Origin: an uncultured Planctomycetaceae bacterium
GTDB lineage: Bacteria; Planctomycetota; Planctomycetia; Planctomycetales; Planctomycetaceae
Assembly (NCBI GenBank): GCA_937916515.1
Contig: CALFSX010000025.1
Span: 1-36,237 of the forward strand
DNA: 36,237 bases
Direction of reading: 5' to 3'
The notes beneath the pieces are model-generated. The model was given only the letters and a program-made list of their open reading frames with translations. It made no database searches and was not told where the DNA came from. Of this stretch, positions 8,237 through 16,449 are shown one piece after another. Position numbers and translations under genes: made by a program. Each line of letters opens with the position of its first letter. The first letter of the stretch is position 1.

Positions 8237-9616
8237 TCAGCGGTGGTCGTTAGCTGATGAGCTACCGTCTGAGCGAGGGGGTGACGCACGTCCAGTCGGC
8301 ATCTCATTCTGCTGGTTGATATGCTGCAGATAGTGCGGCCGACCGGGTTCGTTATCGGATACTCGATCGATAATTGCTCCCAGTGTTGATAGCTTCCGCT
8401 CAAGCTTGGCATAGCCGCGGTCAAGGTGGTAAATTCTTCTCACGCAGGAAATACCATCGGCGGCAAGAGCTGCAATAACAAGTGCCGCACTGGCTCTTAA
8501 ATCCGACGCCATTACGTTTGCTCCCGTCAGTTTTGTGCCGCCTTCGATTTCAGCCATATCGGAATGGCGCTGAATCGTTGCCCCCATACGCAATAGTTCC
8601 GATGCGTGCATGAAGCGATCCGGAAAAACGGTGTCGCGAACAGAACTACGCCCCTTCACGGTCGTCAACAACGCCATAAACTGAGCCTGACAATCCGTTG
8701 GGATACCAGGATACGGTTGAGCAACCACGTCCACCGATGTCAGTACTTTGCTGGTTTGAATTGCAAGTCCCGCACAGCTTACATCAACATCAACGCCAGC
8801 TGCTTTCAGCATTTCCAGAACCTGATGAAGATCGTCAACTGGAGCATTCGGAATTAAGACGCTGCCGCGTGTCGCCGCTGCTGCGATCGCCAGTGTCGCC
8901 GCTTCAATTCGATCAGGAACGATCTGGTATTCAGCCGCATGCAGTCCGTCCACACCGTCAACTTCGATTACTGATGTTCCAAGGCCGCGTATTTCGGCAC
9001 CGGCGGCAATCAAAAATTGCCCCAAATCCACAACCTCGGGCTCCATCGCCGCGCTACGGATGACAGTCCGTCCTTTCGCCACGCAGGCCGCCATCAACAC
9101 GTTGCATGTTCCCGTTACGGTACTTCCAAACGGGCCAGCCAGTGACAGTTCAGCTCCCTGAAGCCGATTACATTCAGCAATGATGTAGCCATTAACAATC
9201 TGGATATCCGCACCAAGAGCTGCCAGGCCTTTCAGATGCAAATCAACAGGACGATGCCCAATATTGCAGCCGCCGGGAAGCGAAACCCTGGCTTTCCCAA
9301 ATCGAGCCAACAGCGGACCAAGCACACATATGCTGGCTCTCATGCGTCGAACCAGATCATATTCGGCCACCCAGCTGCCAGCCGATGACGCATCGATGAC
9401 AACACTGTTTTCGCCGGAAGCCTGTACGTCCACTCCCAGACTACTTAGCAGCAACGTCATCGTTCGCACGTCAACCAGATCAGGCACACGACCAAGGCTG
9501 ACGGAACCTTCAATCGCCAGACATGCGGCCATAATCGGTAACGCCGCGTTCTTGGCACCGTCCACATACACGGTGCCAGACAACGGTCGTCCTCCTTGAA
9601 CAACCAACATGTCCAT
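8237..9616 (-). CDS. murA: UDP-N-acetylglucosamine 1-carboxyvinyltransferase
   Basis: MurA transfers enolpyruvate from PEP to UDP-GlcNAc, the first committed step of peptidoglycan synthesis, in the cytoplasm. Motifs are GAKNAALP near 20-27 with the conserved Lys22, and LPGGCNIGHRPVDLHL at 113-128, where Cys117 is the PEP-reactive cysteine targeted by fosfomycin. A Cys rather than Asp there predicts a fosfomycin-sensitive enzyme. The protein is 459 residues, some 35 longer than usual, because of a polar C-terminal tail (after about 420) rich in Ser, Pro and Arg. The ATG at 9616 has TGAGG about seven bases upstream. It is the last gene of the rpmE2-prfA-prmC-murA run, starting 19 bp after prmC. 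A murA gene supports the presence of peptidoglycan in this planctomycete. Confidence 0.95.
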   Translation of the reverse strand: MDMLVVQGGRPLSGTVYVDGAKNAALPIMAACLAIEGSVSLGRVPDLVDVRTMTLLLSSLGVDVQASGENSVVIDASSAGSWVAEYDLVRRMRASICVLGPLLARFGKARVSLPGGCNIGHRPVDLHLKGLAALGADIQIVNGYIIAECNRLQGAELSLAGPFGSTVTGTCNVLMAACVAKGRTVIRSAAMEPEVVDLGQFLIAAGAEIRGLGTSVIEVDGVDGLHAAEYQIVPDRIEAATLAIAAAATRGSVLIPNAPVDDLHQVLEMLKAAGVDVDVSCAGLAIQTSKVLTSVDVVAQPYPGIPTDCQAQFMALLTTVKGRSSVRDTVFPDRFMHASELLRMGATIQRHSDMAEIEGGTKLTGANVMASDLRASAALVIAALAADGISCVRRIYHLDRGYAKLERKLSTLGAIIDRVSDNEPGRPHYLQHINQQNEMPTGRASPPRSDGSSSANDHR

Positions 9617-9635
9617 AGCTTCGCCTCAAAAAAAA

Positions 9636-10538
9636 TCAGCCCGAGGACTTTGCCATCAGTTTTGCGGAAACGATTCGATCGTCGCCACCCAGGTCTTTCC
9701 TGATACGCACTTCACCAAAACCAGCGGCCTTGTACAAATCACTGACGGCGTTGCATTGAGCCGGATCAACTTCCATCGCGATCCAGCCCCCCGGCACCAG
9801 CATCGCGGGCGCATCAGCCACTAATCGGCGAATCAGATCCAATCCATCCGCACCGGAAACGAGTGCTTCGTGAGGTTCGTGCTGAGCCACTTCGGGAGCT
9901 AAACCCGCCAGTTCGTCGTCGCGAATATACGGCGGGTTACTAACGATCCCGTCGAACAATTCAGAAGCTGCCGTCACCGCAGGTTCGAAGCCATCTCCGC
10001 CTAAAAGCGACACCTGCTTTGCGACGTGATGATCGTTCACATTACGTGATGCGAATTCCATCGCCGCAGCAGACAGATCTGTGGCCACCACATTTACGTT
10101 AGGGCGCTGCTTTGCCAGAGTCACCGCGATACAGCCAGAACCAAAGCCGACCTCGCAAACTCGTGTGGGAAGTTCCTTGCCGATGAATTCCAAACACACA
10201 TCAACCAGAGTTTCCGTCTCCGGGCGAGGCACCAGGACGCCTGCGCCAACGGCAAAGTCGCGACCATAGAATTCGCGTTTTCCAGTGATGTAAGCCAGTG
10301 GCTCACGTTGAGCTCGACGCTTTACAAAGCCGCGCATGCTGGTTCGTTCGTCATCGGTCAGCACGACTTCAAATTCGGTGTACAGCTTGATCCTGGCGCA
10401 CTTCCGCGCGTGAGCCAGCAGCAATTCTGCTTCGCGTCGCGGCGACTCAACTCCCTTCTGTTTAAGGAAGTCGGTCGTCCACTGCAGAATTCGTTGTACG
10501 GTCCACTCTTCGTTCGCTGCTGCTGCGGAATCTGTCAT
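9636..10538 (-). CDS. prmC: Release factor N5-glutamine methyltransferase
   Basis: PrmC methylates the Gln of the GGQ motif in class I release factors, using SAM, and so speeds up termination. The NPPY active-site motif is at 201-204 (VSNPPYIRDDEL). The SAM-binding CEVGFGSGCIAV is at 128-139, where DLGTGSG is more usual. VPRPETE is at 104-110. The 300-residue length and the N-terminal helical domain fit the family. It lies directly downstream of prfA, whose product is its substrate, with a 92-bp gap, and 19 bp before murA. The start ATG is at 10538. Confidence 0.95.
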   Translation of the reverse strand: MTDSAAAANEEWTVQRILQWTTDFLKQKGVESPRREAELLLAHARKCARIKLYTEFEVVLTDDERTSMRGFVKRRAQREPLAYITGKREFYGRDFAVGAGVLVPRPETETLVDVCLEFIGKELPTRVCEVGFGSGCIAVTLAKQRPNVNVVATDLSAAAMEFASRNVNDHHVAKQVSLLGGDGFEPAVTAASELFDGIVSNPPYIRDDELAGLAPEVAQHEPHEALVSGADGLDLIRRLVADAPAMLVPGGWIAMEVDPAQCNAVSDLYKAAGFGEVRIRKDLGGDDRIVSAKLMAKSSG

Positions 10539-10630
10539 TGAAAAACCCGAACCTCTGGTGATCTATTCTCAGAGACGAAGGATAGCAGATTTCAATCACA
10601 GCAACATGTCGTTGCATCAGCCTTCAAAAA

Positions 10631-11707
10631 CTAGGCCTCGCCGCGATTGCCTTTGAGTCTTTCCTGGCGGTCAAATTCGACCAGCCCATCGATCAACTCC
10701 GACATTTCACCCACAATAATTCGGTCCAGCTTATGAATGGAAAGGCCACAGCGATGGTCGGTGACTCGATTCTGAGGAAAGTTGTACGTGCGAATTCGCT
10801 GACTTCGGTCGCCGGAACCAACAAGAGTTCGGCGAGTTTCTGCGCGGGCTTCGTGTTCTTTCGACTGCTGAGCTTCCAGAATGCGGCTTTTCAGAACGCG
10901 CAAAGCTTTCGCTCGGTTTTTGTGCTGGCTTTTTTCGTCCTGAATCTTCACCACAATGCCAGTTGGCAGGTGAGTCATGCGGACGGCACTTTCCGTCTTG
11001 TTTACCTTCTGCCCGCCGGGACCGCCAGCGCGCATGGTGTCAACCTGCAGGTCTTCCGGGCGAATATCAATTTCCACGTCAGTCGCTTCCGGAAGCACGG
11101 CTACCGTTGCGGCACTGGTGTGAACGCGTCCCTGAGTTTCCGTTTCCGGAACTCGCTGAACACGATGCCCACCGCTTTCAAACTGCAATTGATGAAACGC
11201 ACCTTCGCCCGTGATTGAACAAACCGCTTCTTTGATGCCGCCCAATTCTGTAGAGGTGTATTCCAACAGCTCCACTTTCCATTCTTTCTCTTCGCAAAAC
11301 TTCATGTACATGTCGTACAGATCTTTTGCAAAAAGAGCGGCTTCATCACCACCGGTTCCAGCGCGAATTTCCATAATCAGCGAACCGCGAGTCATAGAAT
11401 CCCCGGCAGTCGCCAGATCTTCCAGTTCAACAGCCAGTTCATCTCGCAGCTTGATCAGTCCGTCCAATTCCGCTTTCGCGTAGGCCCTGGACGCTGAATC
11501 GGTTTCTTCCTCAACCATCATCTCCGCAGCTTCAATGTCTTCTTCCAGACTTTGAAACCTGCGAACCGCTTCAGCGACTTTCGTAAGTCCGCCGAACTCT
11601 TTTTGCACTTCCAACATCCGGTCGATGTCGGACAACAACATGGGATCTTCCAGCTGTTTTTCGAGTTCCTCGTAACGGTGAAGTTTTTGTTCGAGACTTG
11701 GAAACAT
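10631..11707 (-). CDS. prfA: Peptide chain release factor 1
   Basis: RF1 recognises UAA and UAG in the ribosomal A site and triggers peptide release. The catalytic GGQ is at 231-233 ([17 protein letters not shown]). The stop-codon-reading PxT tripeptide appears as PET at 187-189 ([17 protein letters not shown]), which marks RF1 rather than RF2. With the ATG at 11707 the protein is 358 residues, matching the family. A longer in-frame extension to 11773 adds 22 residues without homology and was not used. It is followed by prmC and preceded by rpmE2 with an intrinsic terminator between them, so prfA probably has its own promoter in 11708-11877 in addition to any read-through. Confidence 0.96.
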   Translation of the reverse strand: MFPSLEQKLHRYEELEKQLEDPMLLSDIDRMLEVQKEFGGLTKVAEAVRRFQSLEEDIEAAEMMVEEETDSASRAYAKAELDGLIKLRDELAVELEDLATAGDSMTRGSLIMEIRAGTGGDEAALFAKDLYDMYMKFCEEKEWKVELLEYTSTELGGIKEAVCSITGEGAFHQLQFESGGHRVQRVPETETQGRVHTSAATVAVLPEATDVEIDIRPEDLQVDTMRAGGPGGQKVNKTESAVRMTHLPTGIVVKIQDEKSQHKNRAKALRVLKSRILEAQQSKEHEARAETRRTLVGSGDRSQRIRTYNFPQNRVTDHRCGLSIHKLDRIIVGEMSELIDGLVEFDRQERLKGNRGEA

Positions 11708-11863
11708 GATCGTAGTGTCAATTAATGAAAAGGTAGCAACAACGACATCATTAGAAAGCGACGCCGCCAGCACAATTTAGCCTGCGGAAAACAGCACTCG
11801 TGCGGTGTGAATCGGGAAGACCGCAACACTGCCCCGCCTGAATCAGTCACTCACAACAAAGCA

Positions 11864-11907
11864 TCAAAACAAAACAAGGGACGCACGCAGATATCCGCGC
11901 GCGTCCC
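11864..11907 (-). terminator. Intrinsic terminator downstream of rpmE2
   Basis: On the minus strand the arm GGGACGCGCGC, loop GGATATCT and arm GCGTGCGTCCC form an 11-bp stem with one G-U pair (11878-11907). It is directly followed by TTGTTTTGTTTTGATG, a U-rich tract. It begins 26 bp after the rpmE2 stop. This is the clearest rho-independent terminator in the window and partly separates rpmE2 from prfA. Confidence 0.85.
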
Positions 11908-11933
11908 TGGTCTGATTGTCTGATGTGAAGTCG

Positions 11934-12221
11934 CTAGTTGGCGGCTTCTTCTGTTTCTGCTGCGTCTGCGGCCTTCTTGCCCCAGTTGTATTTCTTCTGG
12001 AACTTTTCGACGCGACCAGCTGAGTCAACGAACTTCATCTTACCGGTATAGAACGGGTGAGACGCTGACGTAATTTCGACTTTGAACAACGGATACTCGT
12101 TGCCGTCTTCCCACTTGTCAGTCTCTTTGCACTTGATTGTTGATTTGATCAAAAATCGAGTTCCGTTGGACGTGTCCTGGAAGATCACATCCCGGTATTC
12201 CGGGTGGATGTCCTTTTTCAT
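11934..12221 (-). CDS. rpmE2: 50S ribosomal protein L31, type B
   Basis: The 95-residue protein opens with [20 protein letters not shown] and contains [20 protein letters not shown] and [10 protein letters not shown], all characteristic of type B L31. Only one cysteine is present, so the zinc-binding cysteines of type A L31 are missing. This is the C-minus form, which does not need zinc. L31 bridges the two ribosomal subunits. The C-terminal tail is Ala/Glu-rich. The ATG at 12221 has AAAAGG about eight bases upstream. The order rpmE-prfA-prmC-murA is common in bacteria. In some bacteria type B paralogues are induced by zinc limitation; no Zur-like operator could be identified here. Confidence 0.95.
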   Translation of the reverse strand: MKKDIHPEYRDVIFQDTSNGTRFLIKSTIKCKETDKWEDGNEYPLFKVEITSASHPFYTGKMKFVDSAGRVEKFQKKYNWGKKAADAAETEEAAN

Positions 12222-12492
12222 TGAATCGTTGCCTTTTCAGCGGTCGCCAGCAAGTGACAAGTACACCAGCCGTGGGACGCCACTGAGATTGTGTAAAAGT
12301 TAGAAATTCGAAGCGGCGGAGTTTAAACCTGTACGGTCAAATCGGCAAGCAAAAACCAGTCTCTTGATAAAGCTGCGACACAGTTCCTGCCATTTCTCGC
12401 AAACAAGGGGCAATTTTGACCCAAATCCCCGGTTCGCAACCAGAATCAGCCGTGGCGTGAGCTCAAAGTCTGCTTTAGCCACGTTTTGCACA

Positions 12493-13770
12493 TTATTTGC
12501 TGATCAGGTACAGATTGTCCTGAGATCTCAGCAAAATCTTTCCATCAACCAAAACCGGCGTCGCCACAGTGTGCTCTTCGGCAACCTTGCCCTGACCAAG
12601 CACCTTGAACTCGTCACCGATGGCATCCACAACAAAAACGGTTCCGTCCTGTCGAGTCACGTACAGCCTGCCGTCCGCAAAAATTGGAGAAGCGCGATAC
12701 GTCAAACGGTGTTTTTCCAGCTGACCAGACCAGATTGGCTTTCCGGTTTGCAGATCCAGACAATCAATCGTTCCTCGATCGTTCTTCACGTCACGAACCA
12801 CAAAGACTCGGCCGTTGGCAATTGTGGGAGTTGGCACGTCAGCAGATGTATCCGCATTTGTCCACAGCACATGGCTGTCTGTCACCTGACCAGATCCACC
12901 CAACTTGATTGCCGTCAAAGATCCTCCACGAGCATAAGGAGCGATAACAATCCCATCCGCCGACACAGAAGAACTGATCGACCGGAAGTACTCGTTCGAT
13001 TCCGGATTCAACGAACCAACTCGCCAAAGCTCTGCACCATCTTCAGCACTGTGACAAGTCACGTAATCCGCACCTGTCACGACAATCACTTCCTTGCCGT
13101 CCGGGTTTTGGGTGACAACGGGAGTCGTGTAACTTTGAGCCGCTTCACGTGGAGCATTCGTTTCTCGATCATGCTTCCACAACAGCTTCCCATCAGCGCG
13201 GTTGAACGCCGCAAGATAAGACGGGCCGGAATGCATCATCGTAATAACAACAGCATCTTTTGTAAGAACTGGCGAAGTTCCAAGATCCCACCACAACGTT
13301 TCGCTGGTGACTTTTGCGAAACGCTCAAAGACGTTGGTCTCCCAAACAAGATCGCCCGTCAAACTAAAACAACCGAAGTCGCCACTTTTGAAGTACGCAA
13401 ACACTCGTTCGCCGTCGCAAACTGGTGAAGGGTTGGCGCCGGTACCATCTTTCCCCTGCTTGCCTTCGATCGAATCGCCAAGCTGTTTTTTCCACTGCTG
13501 CTGGCCGTCCATCCCCAGACAGATCACCTGATTCACGCCACCTTCTGTGGTCGTCAGAAAAATCTGATCGTCCAGAACAGCAGGCGTTGAAGCTCCTATG
13601 CCGTTCAATGGAAACTTCCACTTCACATCAGATTCCGACCACTCCGTGGGATAGCCGGTTCCTTCTGCAACGCCGTTGCCATTCGGCCCGCGCCAAGTTG
13701 GCCAGTCGCCGGCAGTAACTTCAGAAATCAACGCAAACGCACAGGCAACGGTTGTGAAAAATGTTCGCAT
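12493..13770 (-). CDS. Secreted PQQ-type beta-propeller protein
   Basis: A signal peptide (about residues 1-20, ending EVTAG) precedes DWPTWRGPNGNG, the opening typical of planctomycete PQQ-like propellers. The 425-residue body holds repeated blades of the form TPAV...G.I...LDAxTGKxxW, for example GMDGQQQWKK, RADGKLLWKH, AEDGAELWRV and LQTGKPIWSG. This is the PQQ/BamB-like repeat. No calcium or PQQ ligand set of a true alcohol dehydrogenase is obvious, so binding or scaffolding is as likely as catalysis. It acts outside the cytoplasm. The start ATG is at 13770. The gene is followed on the same strand by rpmE2 after 271 bp, so it is probably separately transcribed. Confidence 0.88.
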   Translation of the reverse strand: MRTFFTTVACAFALISEVTAGDWPTWRGPNGNGVAEGTGYPTEWSESDVKWKFPLNGIGASTPAVLDDQIFLTTTEGGVNQVICLGMDGQQQWKKQLGDSIEGKQGKDGTGANPSPVCDGERVFAYFKSGDFGCFSLTGDLVWETNVFERFAKVTSETLWWDLGTSPVLTKDAVVITMMHSGPSYLAAFNRADGKLLWKHDRETNAPREAAQSYTTPVVTQNPDGKEVIVVTGADYVTCHSAEDGAELWRVGSLNPESNEYFRSISSSVSADGIVIAPYARGGSLTAIKLGGSGQVTDSHVLWTNADTSADVPTPTIANGRVFVVRDVKNDRGTIDCLDLQTGKPIWSGQLEKHRLTYRASPIFADGRLYVTRQDGTVFVVDAIGDEFKVLGQGKVAEEHTVATPVLVDGKILLRSQDNLYLISK

Positions 13771-13935
13771 CGATCGAAACCTGTTAACGGAAATGTGCTG
13801 CGGTGAACAAAGACTTTCGTTTCAGCCCGAACAAACAGGCACAACGAATCTGCAAATGTGTCCTGCGTCCTCAAACGAAACCTGATGGGGAATCCCGATG
13901 TCTGGCAACTTCGGCTACCCAAACATTAAACTGCA

Positions 13936-14376
13936 CTAGTGGGCGTGAGCATCATCACCGTGGCCATGATCATCTGCAGGGCCATCTTCGTTGGAGAAGT
14001 CGATCAGCGAGCCAAATGTTCCTGACATCTGCACCGATCCGCAGATCAAGGCGATACACGTCAGCATCGTTACGTAAATGAACTTACCGGCGTAGTTACT
14101 GACCGTCAGTCCAAACAGCGTATGAGTTCCCTCAATCGGCGGAGCAACGGCTGCCCAAACAATCACGGCAGCAAACATCAGCAACAACACGCCAATGAAT
14201 CCGCCTTTTCGCAGAATATCAAATGTGCGCACCCAGTTGACCGCAAACGACCAGAAGCCGATCCACGCCAGCAGCGGCAGCCACGGAAGAATGACCATCA
14301 CCAGCGCCATGACGACATCAAGCAACGACCAGAAAACGTTGACCAAACTCTGGAACAGATTTACTACAGCGTCCAT
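13936..14376 (-). CDS. Multi-pass membrane protein with His-rich tail
   Basis: The 146-residue product has about four hydrophobic segments (roughly 11-32, 33-50, 59-78 and 97-114). It ends in an acidic, histidine-rich tail, ADDHGHGDDAHAH, that could bind divalent metals. I do not recognise a family. The ATG at 14376 is preferred over the TTG at 14388, which would add four residues; neither has a strong ribosome binding site. The gene lies 165 bp upstream of the propeller gene on the same strand. A role in metal handling is only a guess from the tail. Confidence 0.72.
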   Translation of the reverse strand: MDAVVNLFQSLVNVFWSLLDVVMALVMVILPWLPLLAWIGFWSFAVNWVRTFDILRKGGFIGVLLLMFAAVIVWAAVAPPIEGTHTLFGLTVSNYAGKFIYVTMLTCIALICGSVQMSGTFGSLIDFSNEDGPADDHGHGDDAHAH

Positions 14377-14611
14377 CAGAACCCACAATGGCTATTAACG
14401 TACAGTGAAACAACACGGACTTTTCGCCCGTTCCAAGGACTTAAGTTTAACGAGGCCGACTATCAAACTCCAGCCACCAGCCTTTTCGCGTCCTGGACCG
14501 TTCCTGCGAAAGCCCCTCAACTGTGGGACAGCAGCTGGCTTTGATGTTCCGTCCGAGGGAAGAATCACGTTCAAATAACGGCAAAATCGTACTCAAATTG
14601 CCCAGCCTCAG

Positions 14612-15715
14612 CTACAACATCACGGGCTCGCCGTTGTTTTGAGCGGAGTGCAGGGCGGCATCCATGACTCGCTGAGTCTTCAACGTGATTTCCGGCCAGT
14701 GAGAATCAACGTTTCCACTCAACACAAGATCCGCAAACGTGCGGAAAAGTTTCGTTTCCTGAGCGGTCGCATGATTGTTGCTGTATTCCGGAACTGAAAC
14801 CGTGCGAACGTATTTTTCCATGTTGAATTGACAGCCGTTGCCAACAAAATCGTGGTTCGCAACATCAAACGACACCGTGTTGCCATAGTACGGCAGCACA
14901 AAATCCTTCAATTCCAGATAGCCACTGGTGCCGCTGATGTTCACCCACTGCTGATGGTTTCCGCGAAACGAATTGTAGAACGTGGCGGAAACTCCACTGG
15001 CAAAGTGCAATTCACCCTGAAATTCCATCGGAACTTCGTGAGGACTATCAGGCCGTTGCAGCCCTTTTAATATTCGGCCTCGCACTTCAGTTGGCATCTC
15101 ATAGTTTAGTGCCCACAGAGTCATCCGAATTGTGTACCAGCCCAGATCTCCCAAACAACCCGCTGGCTCAAGGTTACTGCTGGCTCGAATATTACTGGCC
15201 GTCCATTCTTCATCGGCACAAAAACTGAACTGGCTGGCGATACGGCGAATCGTCCCCACGCTTTTGCCATCGTCCAACACCTTTCGCATGGCAGCCATGC
15301 GATCGCTGTGCATGAACATCACGCCGTCCATAAACTGCACTTTATTCGCTTTGCAGGCGTCGATCATTGTCTGAACATCAGCCTCAGAAACCCCACAAGG
15401 TTTCTCTACCATCACGTGCTTGCCAGCATTTGCGGCCTTCACGACCCACTCCGACCGAATTCCGGTTGGCAGTGGAATATAAACCGCATCAATGTCTTTA
15501 TGCTGCAGCAATTCGTCGTAACTGCCAACAGCCTCAACTTGATGAGCAACCGGAACGGAAGCCTGACAAAGGTCGATAAACGCCTGAGCCTTCTGCACCG
15601 ACCGACTGGCAACCGCCACGCATCGACCATTTCCGGAAGCAGCAATGGAATGCCAATTCTTAGTGGCGATACCGGCTGTGCTTAAAATTCCCCAACGACA
15701 AACCTTGTCACTCAT
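14612..15715 (-). CDS. Gfo/Idh/MocA family oxidoreductase
   Basis: This is an NAD(P)-dependent oxidoreductase of the glucose-fructose oxidoreductase/inositol dehydrogenase family. The N-terminal Rossmann part starts WGILSTAGIATKN (8-20), and the family motif EKP is at 104-106 (HVMVEKPCGVS). The C-terminal alpha/beta domain contains AGCLGDLGWYTIR, the conserved Gly-Asp-x-Gly-x-Tyr region that holds substrate-binding residues. The substrate, probably a sugar or cyclitol, cannot be told. The ATG at 15715 follows an AGGA about nine bases upstream; a TTG one codon earlier is also in frame. It is cytoplasmic, with no signal peptide. Upstream, ending 18 bp before the start, is a gene-like remnant (15733-15870). 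Confidence 0.92.
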   Translation of the reverse strand: MSDKVCRWGILSTAGIATKNWHSIAASGNGRCVAVASRSVQKAQAFIDLCQASVPVAHQVEAVGSYDELLQHKDIDAVYIPLPTGIRSEWVVKAANAGKHVMVEKPCGVSEADVQTMIDACKANKVQFMDGVMFMHSDRMAAMRKVLDDGKSVGTIRRIASQFSFCADEEWTASNIRASSNLEPAGCLGDLGWYTIRMTLWALNYEMPTEVRGRILKGLQRPDSPHEVPMEFQGELHFASGVSATFYNSFRGNHQQWVNISGTSGYLELKDFVLPYYGNTVSFDVANHDFVGNGCQFNMEKYVRTVSVPEYSNNHATAQETKLFRTFADLVLSGNVDSHWPEITLKTQRVMDAALHSAQNNGEPVML

Positions 15716-15732
15716 CAAAAAAGTCCTGTCAA

Positions 15733-15870
15733 CTATCTAAGAATGTTCGTGTGAACCGCCTGGTTTATTTTTCCGTCTTTGAATTTGGTCACATAGCTAA
15801 TTGCCGGCAAATCGCCTGCAAAGAAATCAAACAGTTCCGCATCAAAATAAAAACGCAGTTTCACACCAAG
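15733..15870 (-). pseudogene. Possible 3' remnant of a gene, joined to repeat sequence
   Basis: The minus-strand frame ending at 15733 reads FDFFAGDLPAISYVTKFKDG and then KINQAVHTNILR, which has natural protein-like composition. It resembles the C-terminal strands of small NTF2/SnoaL-like domains, though that is a weak impression. Further upstream the same frame runs into a palindromic repeat (15877-15893) and loses protein character. The likely interpretation is a gene whose 5' part was lost or replaced by repeat sequence. It could also be chance. Confidence 0.25.
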
Positions 15871-16211
15871 CCCAAACAAGGGCTTCGCCCTTGACCCAGT
15901 GGCGTGGTTGGCTGGAAGACGTAGGACGCTCGAACCGCCGAGACGCTCCTTTGTCGCTACGACCAACATGCGCATCACTTTCGGGAAGACTCTAAAATCC
16001 GAGTAACCTCAAACTTCCTGAGCAATCTTAAGTAACCACTAGCAAGGATGGTCTGGAAATGTGAACGAAATCTCAAGTCATGTGGCAAACCACTTCCGGA
16101 AGTAGACGGATTTTTGAAACTCAGGCCCAATCCGTGAATACGATTATTGGCTAAAACGAGGATCAGGTCCCAGAAGTTCAACATGGCAGCGAGCCACGGA
16201 AAGGCGGAGGG

Positions 16212-16402
16212 AGAGTCGCGGATCGAAGGCAGATGATAGCCGCGGGTTTCAACCCAAGGTCAGCGGCAGTTGCACAATGGAAATCTGCAGAGCAGCGACA
16301 TGTGGCTTTTTCACATGTCATCACTCCGCGACTTTCCGACGACAGAACTTTCCACCTCGGACTAAAGTCCGAAGCTACCACATGCCTTCGCTCCACGACT
16401 TT
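16212..16402. repeat. Inverted-pair palindromic element (REPIN/MITE-like)
   Basis: The left arm (16212-16255) and the reverse complement of the right arm (16359-16402) match at 32 of 44 positions by hand alignment, sharing CGAAGGCAnnTGnTAGC. Each arm ends inward in its own small palindrome, GGGTTTCAACCC (16244-16255) and GGACTAAAGTCC (16359-16370). The interior carries a perfect 8-bp hairpin, GACATGTG and CACATGTC (16297-16319). The element is about 190 bp. No transposase is present in the window. Confidence 0.7.
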
Positions 16403-16449
16403 GAAAACAGCTAACCGCCCGTCAAAACTGGTGGCTGACCACAGCGACG

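Larger units (their letters stand above)
15716..16449. other. Gene-free, repeat-rich region
   Basis: About 730 bp without a convincing complete gene. It holds the possible gene remnant (15733-15870), a short palindrome CAAGGGC-TTC-GCCCTTG (15877-15893), and an inverted-pair repeat element (16212-16402). Small open frames here are read through repeats and are not accepted as genes. Confidence 0.7.

Noticed and set aside
8104-8279. 11-bp inverted repeat CCCTCGCTCAG / CTGAGCGAGGG spanning the murA end
   Set aside because: The arms are 154 bp apart and one lies inside murA coding sequence. No U-tract follows, so chance is the better explanation.
11708-11773. 22-residue N-terminal extension of release factor 1
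   Set aside because: No homology to RF1, and the ATG at 11707 gives the standard family length and N-terminus.
12364-13428. 354-residue plus-strand open frame
   Set aside because: It is antisense to the secreted PQQ propeller gene, whose motifs and signal peptide are clear. The composition (Arg, Ser, His, Thr rich) is that of a shadow frame.
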